Shown here piece after piece: positions 1 to 12,428 of a stretch of DNA of 64,000 bases (its first letter is position 1; every line of letters starts with the position of its first letter). The notes beneath the pieces are model-generated. The model made no database searches, was not told where the DNA came from, and saw only the letters and a list, made by a program, of their open reading frames with translations. A program made the translations under genes and the position numbers. Origin of the DNA: Pogonophryne albipinna (Eukaryota; Chordata; Actinopteri; Perciformes; Artedidraconidae); NCBI GenBank assembly GCA_028583405.1, contig CM053260.1:12732660-12796659 (forward strand). The letters are read 5' to 3'.

Positions 1-608
1 TTCTCTTTGCTTCCATTTCTAAACAATCCTGTTAATTTCACAGAGACGTCATGCCCCAGACAAGCCCTTTGACTGAGCCTCAAACACAAGCGCCATTTAT
101 TTCTGAATATATGATAAGGATGCCACTGACTACAATAGCCTATATGCACATTTAAGTACAAGTAGGTATATCACAAGTTTATTTCAGAAATACTAGAGAA
201 GAAAAATAAATAGTTAGAAACATAGTGGATAGTCAAGTCAATCTTTTCTCTTCAAAGTATGTTCACACGCCTTGGGGTATTACTGCAGTAGTAAAATAAA
301 GCATGTTCACAAAACTATGTGAAGTATGATACATTGCCTACTAATTGTCACTTGAGTCAGTGTCAGTTGTGGCTGAAGACTACTGAAAAATCTGAGGGTA
401 AAGAGTCAGAAAGACCGCTACTAGCGTCACACCCCCAAAATCGCAGAAATAACCGTTGGTGGTTGAGTTGTAGACGCCATGTTGTGGAGAAAGGAAAAAT
501 AATATGTGAAATAAAAAACATCTCTTGTTCGGCATCAGTTGGGAAACTGATTCTGATTATGTTATAGGAGGGCAAGGCTAAATTGGTTGAATACTCGATT
601 AATAACAT
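1..608. other. AT-rich non-coding stretch, nothing recognised
   Basis: No exon, RNA gene or repeat that I recognise. The short open frames on both strands overlap each other and resemble no family I know. Confidence 0.5.
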
Positions 609-812
609 TTCATGTTATTTAGCTGATGCTTTTTATCCAAAGCGACTTCCATACAGTTCAATACTGTAGACGTGCCAACGGGAGCAGATTGGGATTTAGT
701 ATCTTGCCCAAGGACACTCATATGTACTGGCTGGGGATCAAACCACTGACCTCTAAAATTCAGCCGCCCCATTTAATGTTCTCTAAACCACTAAAAAACA
801 TTATAGGCTAAT
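609..812 (+). repeat. Teleost interspersed repeat fragment
   Basis: The stretch contains the phrases 'tttatccaaagcgacttcc', 'cttgcccaaggacact' and 'ggggatcaaacca'. I recognise this series from a very common short teleost repeat. It is diverged and its ends are approximate. I cannot assign it to a named SINE or DNA-element family from sequence alone. Confidence 0.5.
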
Positions 813-2095
813 ATCATGTAAATCCTGTTTATAAAGTAGATTTGCCCTAATCAGAGCAGTTTATCTTTAGGAACATTTTGTTTATGTTTTTTTTTACAAA
901 GGAAAAACTGTACTGTCATGTAAAGTGGCCCTTTGTATGATCGGGAGTGTCATCTGCCACCTAATCACTATTGATCACCACTCTCTTTAGACTGAAGACA
1001 CAGATGGCTGAGACCTCCAACTGCTCCCTTCAGCCCACTTCAACACCCTAGAGATTTGACAGGAAACCAGCCACACACGGCCCAAATTAATACATTAAAA
1101 CAATATATCAGTAAATACATTAAAATGTAGTTTTAAACAAGCTTTGCATTTATGTTCTCACAACTCTTGGTTTTGAAGGATGAGTTCGTGCAGGTAGAGG
1201 AGTGACAGAGGAGGCTCAGAAGAGTGCTGGTTCGACACACACGCTCAAAGCAGCCCTTTACTTTTGAAAGAGTTCCATTGACGTGTAAAACAGCAAACAG
1301 AATTTCTATGCGATTGTCTTTCAAATGAGAAGATAACAGCGCTCGGCCTGACTGAAAATGACCTGGGGCAGAAGGACAGAGTCAATAGAGTGCTCCTCTT
1401 ACAAATGGGCCAGTGACAAGATGGGGCCTGCAGAGACACCCAACCAGCAAATGTCTGATAGCAAGAGTTGCAGTTATAAAACAACAACTGATCAATACAA
1501 TGTTTTTAAGTGAGGCATTGGAAAGTCCCAAAACTATGACGGGTGCCTTAGCCCAATGCAGGGATTCTCTTGTCTGTAATCAGTGAACAAAATGTGCAAT
1601 TTTTTAAATTCCCAGCCTGAAAATGAATGAGTCTTGTATGTTATACACATACACTATGACTTCTATGATTACTATAGCACATATTGTTTATTAGGATGTG
1701 ATATAAAATGGGTACAGAGCTGTTATCTGTGCAGGTTTAAGGTTTATTCACAGGGATAAATTCAATAACAACACACAGCTCTGACCATAAACTGTGATCA
1801 GTGTGTCCTCTGTTGTTACATCCTAGCTTGTACCATTGATTAAATGCCTCAGTAATCAAAGGGCACACTGTTAGGTTACATGGTGTAATGCTACATGGAA
1901 TGATGTAACTATTACATGGGCTGGTCACTGGAGCAGGTTACTGATGTATGTTTGTCAATATGAATTGGTCTAGTTCTTGTCGGCATGATAAACTGTAAGA
2001 TTAACTGATGATGGACACAGACAAATAATATAGGACACACAGCTCAAATAGCATTCATTAAAGCTACATCTGCACAGTTGAAGCATACACACAGA
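813..2095. other. Non-coding, nothing recognised
   Basis: No exon-like stretch with splice sites was seen on either strand. The minus-strand open frames around 1,133-1,487 and 1,737-1,928 have no family resemblance and low-complexity composition. I treat them as chance. Confidence 0.45.
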
Positions 2096-2300
2096 CAGAG
2101 CTGGGCGATGTATTGATATTATATTGTTATTGTGATATGAGACTTGGTACATTTTGGTTATTCTAATATTGCATAAGTGTCTTTTCCATGTTTTAAAGGC
2201 TGCATTACAGTTAATCTATGTCATGTTCTGAACTTACCAGAGTGTTATAGCCTTTATTATTTGGTTTGACCCATTTAGCCAATATAATCACATTGCAATG
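2096..2300 (+). mobile_element. DNA-transposon-derived repeat fragment (gctgggcgat end)
   Basis: The left end 'gagctgggcgatgtattgat' is followed by 'attgtgatatgagact' and 'ggctgcattacagtta'. These are successive landmarks of a common fish repeat whose termini read 'gctgggcgat(a)'. Only one end is present, so it is a truncated and diverged copy. I infer a DNA transposon origin because I recall terminal inverted repeats in intact copies. Confidence 0.45.
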
Positions 2301-4039
2301 TGAAAGTAATTCATGTCCCCCTGAATTACTATTTCCTTTTTGTGATCCCTAAATGACTGAAGGCCTGCACACTTTGCAGTTGCCTTAGCCCAATACAGGC
2401 CTTCTTTGGGATGGAACAAACATGGAACTAATTTATTTTTAACTGTCTGCCTAATGATGTGTGAGCCTTCAAGGCCAGAGCCACCCAGCTTTGCCAAAAA
2501 GACTGTTGCCAATTGGTGTGAGTGCCCATCTCATTTATTACAAAGGAAATTGAGGCAAAACGATTAATTTCCTTGTTAAGCATAGAATTTGCACTCATAC
2601 ACTCATTAGGAGTTATTAACAACCTTATGGATGTAAAAGACACGGTTCCAAATCCTTTATGAGCACATTCATGTGTCTTTTAAGAGCAGTAAAACGTAAC
2701 TTTATTTCTATTTCCATTACAGAACCCAGACATGTGTATGTTGTTAGTCAGTGCCTTATGTGCACCGCCTACAACATGCAGTACATCATGCAGTCTGCAG
2801 ACGGACTGTCCTGCAGTGCCTCACAGAGCGGAGGACACACTTAATCACAAGTGGCATAATCAAATACAGCGACCCATGCTGTAAGGTTTTGTCCATGTAT
2901 GAGGTAACGGTTCCTGTGTGTTTTGGTCGAGAAGCGACTGGACGAGAAGAAGAAGAAAAACAACAGAATGCCTATTGAGTTCATGTGTGAATGCTTAGAC
3001 TCATGGCATCAGGAGCAGCCTAGAAACTTACATTTAATATCACTAATGACAAACCTGCAGCCCATCTCCTGCTAGCATTAGTGCTTTAATGAGAGGATAA
3101 CGAAGCAGGAGGAGAGATACTTTTAATAACTTCCACATGCTGCTTCCACTGAGTGGAACTGGCCTGAAGGTAAGAAGTTGTGAGAAACAAACATGGGGAA
3201 AACTTGAGCAACAATGGATGAGGAATAATAGATAAATGGAAAGGTTGGAAAGACATATCAATAACACAAATTAATTGCTGTTTATGTTTTTTGTATTGCT
3301 TTTGGTGTAGAGAAAATGTTGTTGATCAGAAGTGGATACTCTACTATTTAAACTGGTAAGAAAATAAGTATATAAGCTCCTTCCAGCTATTTGAGAAGAC
3401 AATCGTTTTCATCTGCTTTTCAGTTTATTTAACATTCCACTGAATCTACGTGTTGGACACCACAGAAGAAGAAAAATGAACTAGCTATCACAGCACACAG
3501 CTGAATTATCATGACCAATACCATTAGTAAAAGCTCTTTTTTAATGCTATTTAAACAGACAAGTATATACACTGACTTTTATTGAGGAATATAACCTGCC
3601 TCACAAAATCTGCTTGATCTACTTTGCATTAATGTAAAATAGACAAGCAGAATTACTTTACTTGATTAAAAATGGACTTTGGAAATGTGTAAAGGTTTTA
3701 AAAATAAAAAAACTTGGGTACATTTGAGGGAAAACATCCATTAAGTGTGGCGTAAATAACTCATTGCATGCTAGGATTAGTTACTGTTGTTATGTCCGTT
3801 AAGATTTTTGTTCCCACAAACAGTTTACGGTGATAACAGCAGGACATTCACAACTCAATATTTGCAGTAATTTTAACAATGTGTCCTTGATTTCATGGCG
3901 AAAAACCGGAAGCCTTCTTTTTTCTTCACACACCCTCTAAAGTTGTATGTGTATCTCTTAGAGACCCATTCACATCACTTTAACGTGGGAAAAGCAAAAC
4001 CTACAGGACAGTGAGATGTCAGGGTCAACTACAGAGTAG
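2301..4039. other. Non-coding, nothing recognised
   Basis: AT-rich sequence without recognisable exons or repeats. Several short open frames occur on both strands, but none has splice context or family resemblance. Confidence 0.45.
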
Positions 4040-4141
4040 TGACTCGGAAATAGGTTGGGATTTACTGCCTTGCTCAAGGACCCTTCAGAGAAGTAGATAT
4101 GGACTCATTGTCATCACAGAGGCCTGATCCATGATTCAGCT
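4040..4141 (+). repeat. Short fragment of a teleost interspersed repeat
   Basis: The phrases 'gggatttactgccttgctca' and 'aaggacccttcag' resemble the 'cttgctcaaggacact' block of the repeat seen at 609-812. Too short and diverged for a firm family call. Confidence 0.3.
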
Positions 4142-4214
4142 ATAAGGGCGGGCCTTCCCGTTATTGTGTTACTCATTAAATATGTATGTGATGAGGAGAT
4201 ATTTTTTAGGATGA

Positions 4215-4516
4215 ATTGAAAGAGCTGCCAACTACCAGACGTTTAAGTCCCGCCTGAAGACCCACCTCTTTTCCCTCGCTTTCGAGTCAGTTTAAGCTAT
4301 GTTTTATCGATTGTTATGCTTTTATTTGTCTGTCCATAGCCCTTATGTGCCTTTTATCTATTCTTATGTATGCCTTTTTATCTATTCTTGTGTGTGCCTT
4401 TTATCTATTATTGTAATATTATATTTTATTATAATGTTATGTCTGCTGTGAAGCACTTCGGTGAAACCCTCTGTTTTTAATATGTGCTATATAAATAAAG
4501 TGGATTGGATTGGATT
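4215..4516 (+). mobile_element. 5'-truncated L2-like LINE, 3' end
   Basis: The stretch begins with the C-terminal codons of a reverse-transcriptase ORF (frame reads A-N-Y-Q-T-F-K-S-R-L-K-T-H-L-F-S, then a stop at 'gtttaa'). A roughly 200-base 3' UTR follows, then the tail 'ctatataaataaag' and a short (ggatt)n repeat. A 5' truncation plus a simple-repeat 3' tail is the usual mark of target-primed insertion in the CR1/L2 group. It differs in sequence from the larger LINE at 6,095-9,150, so it is a separate family. Confidence 0.65.
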
Positions 4517-6094
4517 ACCAAACATCTCCTGCTTTTTAATTTGGCTAAATGGATAGGGTGCATGGTGAATTTAGGAGCTGTTCTACATACGCTACTAAAT
4601 AAATTATCTGGATAAGTGGACCTATATTTGAATGCTCTCTGGAAAATGACTGTTCTTGTCTGATGCTACACAAATAAACAACCCATGTACAGGAATAACA
4701 TTTTTGCTGATGACAAAAAATGGGAAGCTAATGATTTGTAGGGAACTGAAAACCAGCAGTGACGGAACAATGCAGCGTAAACACATTACTTAAAAACACA
4801 AGGCAAACCACACAATAACACCACCAACAAAAAACCTGGAGGACAACAGAAGGCACAAGCCGTCGATGTTGATCACAGATTACTCATTATCCCGTGAGCA
4901 CTATTCATGTCTGGGTCTTAAGTTACAAACTGCACAATGCAGCTCCACGTCGGAGCTCCCCAAGGAATACTGAGGGCCTTGGATCATGTTCACCCTTTCT
5001 GGCACAGTCTGAGGAGGCCAACATAGATTTAACCACATGTGAGGTAAATCTCCCCCTTTGTTGTCCTCTTTCTCTCTTTAAGCCAGCCCCTCTTATTTGT
5101 GTGACAGATGTGCGACCTTCAATTATATAAGTGCTGAAATCACAAATAGAGTAGCTGCAGGTTTGCCTTCTACATGTAAAACAACATGCAACCACCCTGG
5201 ATATATTGGAAAAAAGTTGACATAACCTAGTGTCTTCCTGATTTCTCAAAGGGCATATCCAACAAGAAATGCAAAGGGGGTTTTTGCTGAGCAAGTGATG
5301 AATAAAAAGTAATCAGAAACAGAGGCTGGAGCAGATGATCTCAAACCCCCTGCCTCCTCCTGATGCTGTCCAGACCTTACAGCGAGATCACTGGGAAATC
5401 TGGTTTCAATACACTGCTTCCTGTGAAGGCAGGAAATACCCGTCATTTCTGCAGGCAATTAACAAAGAACCAGTGTGAGCGTCAACCTTGGAGTGGCTTT
5501 CTTGAGATCAGGAGTCATGCCTCTAACACTGTTAATTCAATTAGAGACCGAAAGGGCAAGCTGGGGAAGAAGGGCACAGAGGGAGCATGAAAGGGCACAG
5601 AGTGAAGACTAGGGTGTGGAGGAGGTGTGCAGAGACATGGAAGAGGGAGTATTTACATGGCACACAACCAGCAGGCAGACAAGCAAAGACAGCAGACACT
5701 AAAACAGAGAGCTGCTGAAGGGGTTGGGGATGGAGCAATTTAATATCCAGCTGAAACACGTCCTCCTCTGTCCTGGACTGGGCCGGGTGATGTTTCACTT
5801 CACAGGTTTTGCTGGGGCTGCAGCTCGGTTACAGCTGCAGGAGCACAGCACTCATAAATCCTTGTTGTACTTGAATTATCCTTTGGTGTCTTTCAAGGTT
5901 TGGTGATTGCAATAACAAACCATGTACTCTCTCTGAGCTCCTTTAACTATGTGCTGTAAAATAAAACTGGCAAACAAGAATGCATTTCAACCAGCATTCA
6001 TTTATCTTTTTCTGGCCAATCCCAAGCATTGGAATAAGATAAATAAAAATTGTAATGTATTACCTACGACCTATAAAGTCGATATAAAGTAAAA
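4517..6094. other. Non-coding, nothing recognised
   Basis: The 123-codon minus-strand open frame at 4,923-5,294 overlaps a plus-strand open frame and matches no family I recognise. No splice-bounded exons were found. Confidence 0.4.
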
Positions 6095-7040
6095 CAGATA
6101 AAGTAATTATCGTAGGTGACTTTAATATTCATGTTGACGATGATAAAAATAGTCTTACTGTTGCATTTAACTCTATATTAGATTCTGTTGGTTTCTGTCA
6201 GAGTGTAAATAAACCAACCCACTGCTATAATCACACTCTCGACCTTGTTCTGACTTATGGTATTGAAATTGAGCAACTATTAGTCGAACCGCATAATCCT
6301 GCTTTATCCGACCATTTCTTAGTAACTTTTGAAGTACTGTTACTAGACTACAAAGCATTAGTCAAAAGCTCCTGCAGCAGAAACCTATCTGTTAGTGCTA
6401 TAGCCACATTTAAGGAAGAGATTCCACCAATACTTAACTCGATAGCATGTCTGCATGTAGGGGAGGAAACTTATACAAAATGTACACCACCCCAAATTGA
6501 TCATGTTGTTGCTAGTGCTACAGATGCGCTGCGAATAAAATTAGACTCTGTTGCTCCTTTGAAAAGGAAGAAAATAAAACAACATAGATTAGCTCCATGG
6601 CATAATGCCGAAACCCGCAAAATAAAGCAAAAGTCGAGACAACTTGAAAGGATATGGCGTTCCACTAAACTTGAAGAATCTCGTTTAATTTGGCATATTA
6701 AAACGAGAATATAAGAAAGCACTGCGTAAACCCGAGAGCAACCTACTACTCTTCATTAATAGATGAGAATAAGAATAATGCAAGATTTCTTTTCAGCACT
6801 GTAGCCAGGCTGACTGAGAGCCATAGCTCGATTGAGCCTTCTATTCCCATAGCACTCAGTAGTAATGATTTTATGTGCTTTTTTAACGATAAAATTGTTA
6901 CTCTTAGAAACAAAATTAATGACCTCTTGACTTTGACCAGTATAGTGTTATCAACAGCTCCCGGAAACCTAAGTTCTAATATTACACTAGATAGTAAACT
7001 AGAATGCTTTTCAGCCATTAACCTTGAACAATTAAATTAA

Positions 7041-8018
7041 ATGATTCTTTCTTCTAAACCATCAATGTGTATGTTAGACCCAATTCCAACTAAGCTGTTG
7101 AAGGAAGTTTTTCCATTAATTAGCACTTCTTTATTAAATATTATGAATATGTCTTTATTATCAGGCTATGTTCCACAATCATTCAAAGTAGCAGTGATAA
7201 AACCGCTTCTTAAAAAGCACAACCTCGATCCAGAGGTTTTAGCCAACTATAGACCTATTTCTAATCTTCCGTTCCTCTCAAAAATTCTTGAGAAAGCAGT
7301 CGCAAAACAGTTGTGTGATTACTTAAAAAACAATGATTTATTTGAAGATTTTCAGTCTGGCTTTAGAACACATCATAGCACAGAGACAGCTCTGGTTAAA
7401 GTCACAAATGACATTCTAATAGCCTCAGACAAGGGACATGTCTCTATTCTTGTTTTGCTCGATCTCAGTGCTGCATTTGATACTATCGACCATGATATCC
7501 TATTGCAAAGATTAGAGCACTTAGTTGGCATACAGGGAACTGCTTTAGGCTGGTTTAGGTCCCATCTATCTGAACGCTCTCAGTTTGTACGTGTCAACAA
7601 TGAATCTTCCACGCAAACAAAAGTTAGCCATGGAGTGCCACAGGGCTCAGTGCTCGGACCTATTTTGTTCACATTATATATGCTTCTGTTAGGCAATATT
7701 ATAAGGAATCATTCTGTAAATGTTCATTGTTATGCGGATGATACTCAACTATATTTATCAATCAAGCCTGATGAAATTAATCATCTAAATAAAATTCAAG
7801 ACTGCCTCAAGGACTTAAAAACGTGGATGACCTTAAATCTTTTGATGTTAAACACGACCAAAACTGAAGTTATTGTACTTGGCCTGAAGAATCTACGAAA
7901 CAAATTATCTAAAGATATACTAACTATGGATGGCATTAATTTGGCCTCCAGTGAGACTGTACGGAATCTTGGTGTTATATTTGATCAGGATTTATCCTTT
8001 AACGCCCACATAAAATGA
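7041..8018 (+). pseudogene. LINE reverse-transcriptase fragment, central RT domain
   Basis: Longest open part of the LINE at 6,095-9,150: 325 codons with fingers, palm and YADD catalytic box intact. It is bounded upstream by an in-frame TAA directly before the ATG and downstream by a TGA after HIK. In related elements the frame continues across both points, so the ATG at 7,041 is an internal methionine and not a true start. Before decay it would have copied LINE RNA into DNA at a nicked target. Confidence 0.85.
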
Positions 8019-8072
8019 ATTTCAAGGACCGCCTACTTCCATCTACGTAACATTGCAAAAATCAGGCATATC

Positions 8073-8531
8073 TTGCCTCAAAACGATGCAGAGAAACTAG
8101 TCCATGCATTTGTTACTTCAAGGCTGGATTATTGTAACTCCTTATTATCAGGGTGTACCAAGAAGTCAGTCAAGTCGCTTCAGCTGATTCAAAATGCTGC
8201 AGCTCGTGCACTAACCAGAGTTAGGAAAAGGGACCACATTACTCCTGTTCTGGCTGCCTTACACTGGCTCCCTATAGAACACAGGATAGAATTTAAAATT
8301 CTTCTTCTCGCCTACAAAGCACTTAATGGGCAGGCGCCATCTTACCTTAAAGAACTCATTATACCCTACTGTCCTACTAGGGCATTGCGTTCCAAGAATG
8401 CAGGGTTGTTGGTTGTTCCTAGAGTCTCTAAAAGTACAATGGGAGCCAGAGCCTTTTCTTATCAAGCTCCACATTTGTGGAATCAGCTTCCAGTTTGTGT
8501 TCGGGCGGCAGACACCCTATCCGTTTTTTAA
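8073..8531 (+). pseudogene. LINE ORF C-terminal fragment
   Basis: Continuation of the RT reading frame after the stop at 8,018. It carries the conserved L2-group C-terminal segment (VTSRLDYCNSLLSG, LHWLP, RALRS, AFSYQAP.LWNQLP). A one-base T expansion near 8,528 shifts the frame: 'gttttttaagagtgcgctt' would read F-K-S-A-L in the unshifted frame. It has no separate function. Confidence 0.8.
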
Positions 8532-9150
8532 GAGTGCGCTTAAGACCTTCCTTTTTGATAAAGCTTATAGTTAGGGCTGATTAGATTCAGCCCCTAGTTT
8601 TGCTTAGTTTGTCGGGGGACATCTTACTTCTTCCTTCTCTCTGTCTATACCTGTGTACTCTCATGTTCCGATTAGCCCAGCTTCCCCAAATGTCTTTCTT
8701 TTTGGTGTCTATATACGCCGGGATCCGGAGTCATGAATGATCTTGCGGTCCTGTGTCCTGGATCGCGAGCCCTGGATCTTGAGTCGTGGCTGTGGTCCTG
8801 GATCATAGGTCCTGGATGGATATCCTCGTGGATTCATCTTCCTATTATACACACATGCATTTCCAAACATTTGGACTACCTATGTTGCAAATGTATTATC
8901 TCTTCAATTTACACACGGCATCTATTGCACGTCTGTCCGTCCTGGGAGAGGGATCCCTCCTCTGTTGCTCTCCCTGAGGTTTCTCCCATTTTTCCCTTTA
9001 AACTGTGGGTTTTCTCCGGAAGTTTTTCCTTGTACGATGTGAGGGTCTAAGGACAGAGGGTGTCGTATTGTCATACTGATATTCTGTACACACTGTGAAG
9101 ACCACTGAGACAAATGTAACATTTGTGATTTTGGGCTATATAAATAAAAT

Positions 9151-12100
9151 ACACATTGACCTCATGACTCCAATATTTACTCTCCTTTCAGCTGGGGTCT
9201 CCGCCAACTCCTCAGGGAAATATATGCCTCCTTACAGTTGCTAAATGCTCCACTACATAAACTAGCAAGTCACTAACCTTGTCTCAATGCTGTTAGAGGC
9301 AAACATTTATCATTTGGTTTAAAATGTTACTGAAACAATCTGTGGGCTGCTGCCTGAAACGGTTGTAGAGATTGGCGAGAGTGAAGCAGAAAATCCATTT
9401 GCATGCTGTACAATCATAATATCAACCCGACAGACACTAAAATGTCATCTAAAGCTCAGGGAATTTCTGAGTCGGGTGATAATCCTTTGTGGGTTCTATA
9501 TCATAAGCACCCCCTTTTTAGACTCTAATATATAAAAAATATTGAATGGTGCCACTTTAATTAAATAGAATAATAATCTGGAAAATGTGAATATCACTGA
9601 ATGTATGTGTCTAAATTCAGCAAGAAATTGTCATCATAAGAAAGTCATGCTGTATTTTGCAGTTATTTATATATTTAAATGTCAATTTCCAGTAAACCAT
9701 CTAAACACAATGACATAAAGGGTGCCGACAGTAGAGTAGGACATTCTGGCTTGAAGACTGCAGCTTTAAAACTGTGGCAGCACCACCTGAGCCCAGTAAC
9801 AACACACGTTCATGTATATATGGTGACGTCTAAATTAGATTTTGTTCAAACAATTCTAGCACTAGAGAAATCCATCTCTGTGAGCTTGCCAGATTTGGTA
9901 CTCCTTTAATGGCCTGTGCCCTGGACCCCCGGGTGACAAACATAAACACTAGGAGGAAAATGATACTAAAGAATCGCAGTGTTGTTTACATATTTCTGCC
10001 TCCATAACATCAGCAGGGAAGGCCAGGGGAACTTCCTATTTTGGGAAACAGCTGCCTTAAAGCAACAATTTCTGGAAAAGGGTTAGCATGGTGGGAGAAC
10101 GAACTGTAATCTATTTCTGTTAAAGAGCCTGTGAGCAGAAGAGTTTTGTGTGGATACTGTGGTAGCTACACAGCCACATCTAAAACACCTTTTCCTAAAG
10201 CCTTCAATCACAAAAAAACATCTCATAAACATATTTGTTCCTCTTCAGAGTTGTGATAATGCAGGTTTCATTACGATGACTGACAAACATCTGGCAATGC
10301 TGTGATGCGGTGGTTCAACTCCACTGTGGGAGAACACTGAGTGGACCACCAATACTACCAGTGAGACGTAAGTGTTGTTACTTGATATTAATGAACTGAG
10401 ACTGATCTCACGAGGGGAGAGGTCTAAGTCATTGGAAAAGTAAACCGAGCTCCTGATGCTGCATGTCTGATTAGTGATATTTCACAGCTGCACGTCTGCA
10501 GTTGCTTCAAAGGGGGCCTAATACAACCTTCTCTAATCCTAGACAGATTAAAGATAAAACAGTATTAATAGGTATATCGCTTTTGTCTCTGCTTCCATTT
10601 CTGTCTGCTAAATTAAGTTATTGAATTGAATAATCTATGTTTACATTCGTGATTCCATTTTTGATAAGGGTCCTGTACATCTGTTAATTACCTCCGCCAT
10701 GAAGGTTATGTATCAGCTCAGTTTGTCTAACTGCCATCAGGATTACAGGAAAATGTCTGTCCTGATTTTTAATAAAACATGGTGGAAGACGGCCGCATAG
10801 TTGAAGGAAGAAGCCTTTACATTTTGGAGAAGATCCGAATTACAGGCTTGATAAAATAAACTATTTTCACTTTATTTAACACTCTGAAATAGGGATGAAT
10901 AATTGTGAGCGGCCCATATAGTGGAAACAACAACTATAACACAGCTATGGACTTGTCGTTTAACAGTTACCTATGTGGATAACACACTGCAATGAAAGAA
11001 AGGGAAAATGGTAGAGAAAAGGAGCAGAACTATTTTCCTACAAAGTATCACGGACAAACTTAAGTTCATCATGAGGACTTATAACTGAAATGTTTTCTTT
11101 GGCAGACATTAGAGCGTCTCCCACTCACAAGGCTAAAGCTTTGGCAGCCAACCATTTTTTTCTCTCATCCTCTCTGTGTTTGCAAGTATGTACCAGCACA
11201 TGTGTGTTCCTCATTTATTTAACGCTTAGAATGCTGAACCTCAGCTGAGCCTTTTTCCTCTAGTGGTGACCTGTCTGTCTAAGAATACAGCCAATGCCCT
11301 AATAGGTGAAAATACAACACTGAGGCTGCTGAAAAAGCCTTGGTCTGGAAAATCGAACGTCTGCCCATCCCTCTGACGTAATGATTCAACAATTGAAAAT
11401 ATAACCCCTGACTTTCTGAGTGGCCAGCACATTTTTAGAAGTAGGGGAAAACACTTTCGCTGACAACAACTGTGAGAACACCGGGGTCTTTGTAAGTAAG
11501 GAAGAAGGCACGCCTGGAACTTCAGAACTGCGCAGAAAGCCACAGTTGCCTCTGTCATCACAGCAGACTTTAATGCAGCTGCAGCATTTCTGCCTGTAAC
11601 TGAAGCTGAAACCAGACCTACACTGTCTCAGAGCCCCCTACCACTGCAGCCTCGCGTCCCAGAGGACACAGTTACCCCACTCGCTGACCCCCAGTGACCC
11701 CTGTCTGTCAGAGGTTCAATGCTCTGAGTGAGAATGCTGGAGAGGGCAGCTCCAATATCTGAGGTGAGATATTGAGGGAAAAACAGTAAAGACTTTTAGA
11801 GGGGGATATCCCCTTGTACTCTGCCTAAAATTTGAACCATGGCTTTTGAATCTGGCCGGTAGCCATTTTGTGTTTGTGTTTTAAAGTTTGGCCGATACAG
11901 CATAAAGAACTTAGTATGACCTCCCCCACCTGGTATAACCTCAAACGTTACCTTGAATTTGATCCTAAGAAGGACTCTTAAGTCTTAAGAGAATAAGCTC
12001 CTGTCCTTTTTGCTTTGAGTTACAGTTGCCTTAAATTCACTTAATTTGTGCAAACACAGAAGCAGAAACGGGTGCGTTTATGCTTTACCTGCACTGAAAT

Positions 12101-12428
12101 GCCCTGAGGATTATAATGAGCTAGCAAAGGATTTAGCTCATATGCTAAATATTGAGAGTCAGCAGTGGTCTCTTAGAGCCTTCATTCATGACTTGATACG
12201 CTCCAGACAGAGAGGAAGGGCGTAAATCTACAAAGAACCAAAAGTATTTATTCCCAAAATGGACAGGCTTAAATTATGAATGTATATACAGTAAGAGTCT
12301 GTCAGGCTGTGTAAAGTGCCCTACTCAGGTCCTGAGTGTGAATGACTGCTTTGTCAAATGTTCCTCTAAACCTTCCACAATCACTGACTGACTAAAGATG
12401 GCTGTGGGTGTACAAAGGTGTTACTCAC
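9151..12428. other. Non-coding region downstream of the last recognised uba7 exon
   Basis: No exon was recognised. This is where the missing uba7 C-terminal exons would be expected on the minus strand. I looked for a WT.WDR-like block and the following UFD segment and found no convincing match. The 106-codon minus-strand frame at 11,241-11,561 matches nothing I know. Confidence 0.4.

Larger units (their letters stand above)
6095..9150 (+). mobile_element. L2-like LINE retrotransposon, disabled (endonuclease + reverse transcriptase)
   Basis: A non-LTR retrotransposon covering part of the endonuclease, all of the reverse transcriptase and the 3' UTR. The endonuclease end starts near 6,100 (VGDFNIHV motif) and contains ALSDHFLV. 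The RT domain begins near 7,050 and shows ANYRPISNLPFLSK, GVPQGSVLGPILFTLYM and the catalytic YADD box (HCYADDTQLY, near 7,730). The C-terminal part (8,073-8,560) is the usual DYCNSLLSG / HWLP region. Visible disablements are a frameshift near 6,711, stop codons at 7,038 and 8,016-8,018, and an extra T near 8,528. The 3' UTR ends in 'gggctatataaataaaat'. The 5' end of the endonuclease is missing. Clade assignment to L2/CR1 is by recognition. The copy cannot make a full protein. Confidence 0.88.

Noticed and set aside
4923..5294. 123-codon minus-strand open frame
   Set aside because: Overlaps a plus-strand frame and resembles no family. Cysteine- and serine-rich composition is typical of spurious frames.
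8733..9050. 105-codon plus-strand frame downstream of the LINE RT
   Set aside because: Lies in the LINE 3' UTR. Related 3' UTR sequence at 25,455 is non-coding.
11241..11561. 106-codon minus-strand open frame downstream of uba7
   Set aside because: Does not resemble the E1 C-terminus or any family I recognise.
11635..11675. Minus-strand reading CVLWDARLQW, faintly like the WTxWDR start of the missing uba7 UFD exon
   Set aside because: It is followed at once by a stop, has no clear acceptor in the right phase, and only W-D matches the family.
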